NCBI GenBank assembly: GCA_900545875.1
Contig: URAQ01000110.1
Coordinates: 1 to 6,036 of the forward strand
Origin: an uncultured Collinsella sp.
Lineage (GTDB): Bacteria; Actinomycetota; Coriobacteriia; Coriobacteriales; Coriobacteriaceae
DNA: 6,036 nt
Reading direction: 5' to 3'
This document shows, piece after piece, positions 5,410 to 6,036 of the stretch (position 1 is the stretch's first letter; each line of letters opens with the position of its first letter). The position numbers were made by a program, and so were the translations under genes. The notes below the pieces were generated by a model. It saw only the letters and a list, made by a program, of their open reading frames with translations. It was not told the origin of the DNA and searched no databases.

Positions 5410-6036
5410 CTACTTGATCTTGGTCGTACCCGGCGCCAGGTTGGGGTCGGTCTCGTTGGCCTCGGTCTGGAAGTGCTCGGTATACACGTTCTTGCCGTCG
5501 CGGAACATCTCGTAGTACTGCATCTTGGCGTAATCCTCGCGCGCCTTGGTGGCGGCTGCGGCGGCGGCGTCGTCACCGGTGACGTTGGAGGAGAGCGCCC
5601 AGCGCAGGCTGGCGTCCTCGTAGCCGACGGAGTTGATGGCGGGCAGCGACTCGCGCAGCGTCATGTGCGCTTTCTGGTAGTCGGTCAGCGGTGCGCCGAT
5701 CAGCTGCATAAGCTGCGTGGACAGGTAGTTGGTGGACAGATCGTCGACCTCACTCGTTTGGTCGCAACCGGCAACGTCGTAGTTAGCCCAGATGATGTAG
5801 TCGGTCTGCCACAAGCGCTCCTGGTGGGTGGCGTCGTCCTCGCCGGTAAACCACTTATCGTTGAACTTGGATGGGAAGAACGGTTGGTGATCGCCCCAGA
5901 ACACCACGACCACCTTGCGGTCGAGCTTGCTCAAGGCGTTGAGGAAGTAGCGCAGCGCCTGGTCGGACTGCTCAATGCACGAGACATACTCGTCGACATC
6001 GGACAGTGTGCCGTCCTCGACGGTCTTAGCGTCCAG
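5410..6036 (-). CDS. LTA-synthase-family sulfatase-fold enzyme, C-terminal part
   Basis: The last 208 codons are seen; the frame stays open through the right edge, so the start and the N-terminal membrane segments expected in this family lie outside. The core motif VVVVFWGDHQPFFP carries the Asp-His pair (5887-5892) that in LtaS-type phosphoglycerol transferases binds the catalytic metal. It is preceded by a helix like the family's (SCIEQSDQALRYFLNAL) and followed by QTDYIIWANYD. These enzymes act outside the membrane, moving phosphoglycerol or similar groups onto envelope glycopolymers. The nucleophile Ser/Thr is not in view, so transferase versus hydrolase cannot be settled. An Ala-rich stretch (DDAAAAAATKARED) and a charged tail ending TTKIK follow the fold. 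The stop is TAG at 5410-5412. It converges on the flavodoxin gene, and its RNA would run through the palindromic elements to 5174. Confidence 0.85.
   Translation of the reverse strand: MDAKTVEDGTLSDVDEYVSCIEQSDQALRYFLNALSKLDRKVVVVFWGDHQPFFPSKFNDKWFTGEDDATHQERLWQTDYIIWANYDVAGCDQTSEVDDLSTNYLSTQLMQLIGAPLTDYQKAHMTLRESLPAINSVGYEDASLRWALSSNVTGDDAAAAAATKAREDYAKMQYYEMFRDGKNVYTEHFQTEANETDPNLAPGTTKIK

Noticed and set aside
5410..5934. TTG start at 5934 for the sulfatase-family gene
   Set aside because: The frame continues upstream to the window edge with family-like sequence, so this is an internal codon of a longer protein.

Overview
The window looks like a piece of a high-GC Actinomycetota chromosome. 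A gut Coriobacteriia such as Collinsella is my best guess, from codon use, the paired drug-exporter-type ABC genes, the BilS-type flavodoxin and the LTA-synthase-type sulfatase. That assignment is inference, with no marker gene behind it.

Layout. 1-234 (minus): the signal-peptide start of an exported protein, stopping after only 74 codons right at the window edge. 235-449: a divergent control region with an extended -10 promoter for the minus gene, lying inside an inverted repeat, and a candidate plus-strand promoter for the ABC operon. 450-2306 and 2307-4164 (plus): two half-size ABC exporter subunits joined stop-to-start. Together they form a classic asymmetric heterodimer: subunit 1 has degenerate catalytic residues (Asp for the Walker B Glu, Gln for the H-loop His), and subunit 2 has the catalytic Glu and His but a non-canonical signature motif. 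Subunit 2 is broken by a frameshift near 3633-3637, best explained as a 2-base deletion between Walker A and the Q-loop, so the exporter is probably dead here unless the lesion is a sequence error. 4165-4291: intergenic, with a good -35/-10 pair and two small palindromes. 4292-4843 (plus): a flavodoxin-family protein, followed by a strong intrinsic terminator (4886-4913).

4914-5409 holds no convincing gene but is full of palindromic DNA. There is a 62-bp-period array of five 14-bp motifs in alternating orientation (5030-5167), a GGCCAC hairpin that reads as a terminator on the minus strand (5174-5197), and a 130-bp element with perfect 30-bp inverted arms around a second GGCCAC hairpin (5253-5382). 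5410-6036 (minus): the C-terminal part of a sulfatase/LTA-synthase-family membrane enzyme, open at the right edge and reading into the palindromic block.

The ABC pair works as one unit. The flavodoxin appears to have its own promoter, although no clear terminator separates it from the ABC genes. The most unusual content is the palindromic block between the convergent flavodoxin and sulfatase genes; it resembles REP/BIME or MITE-type interspersed DNA more than a protein-coding system.
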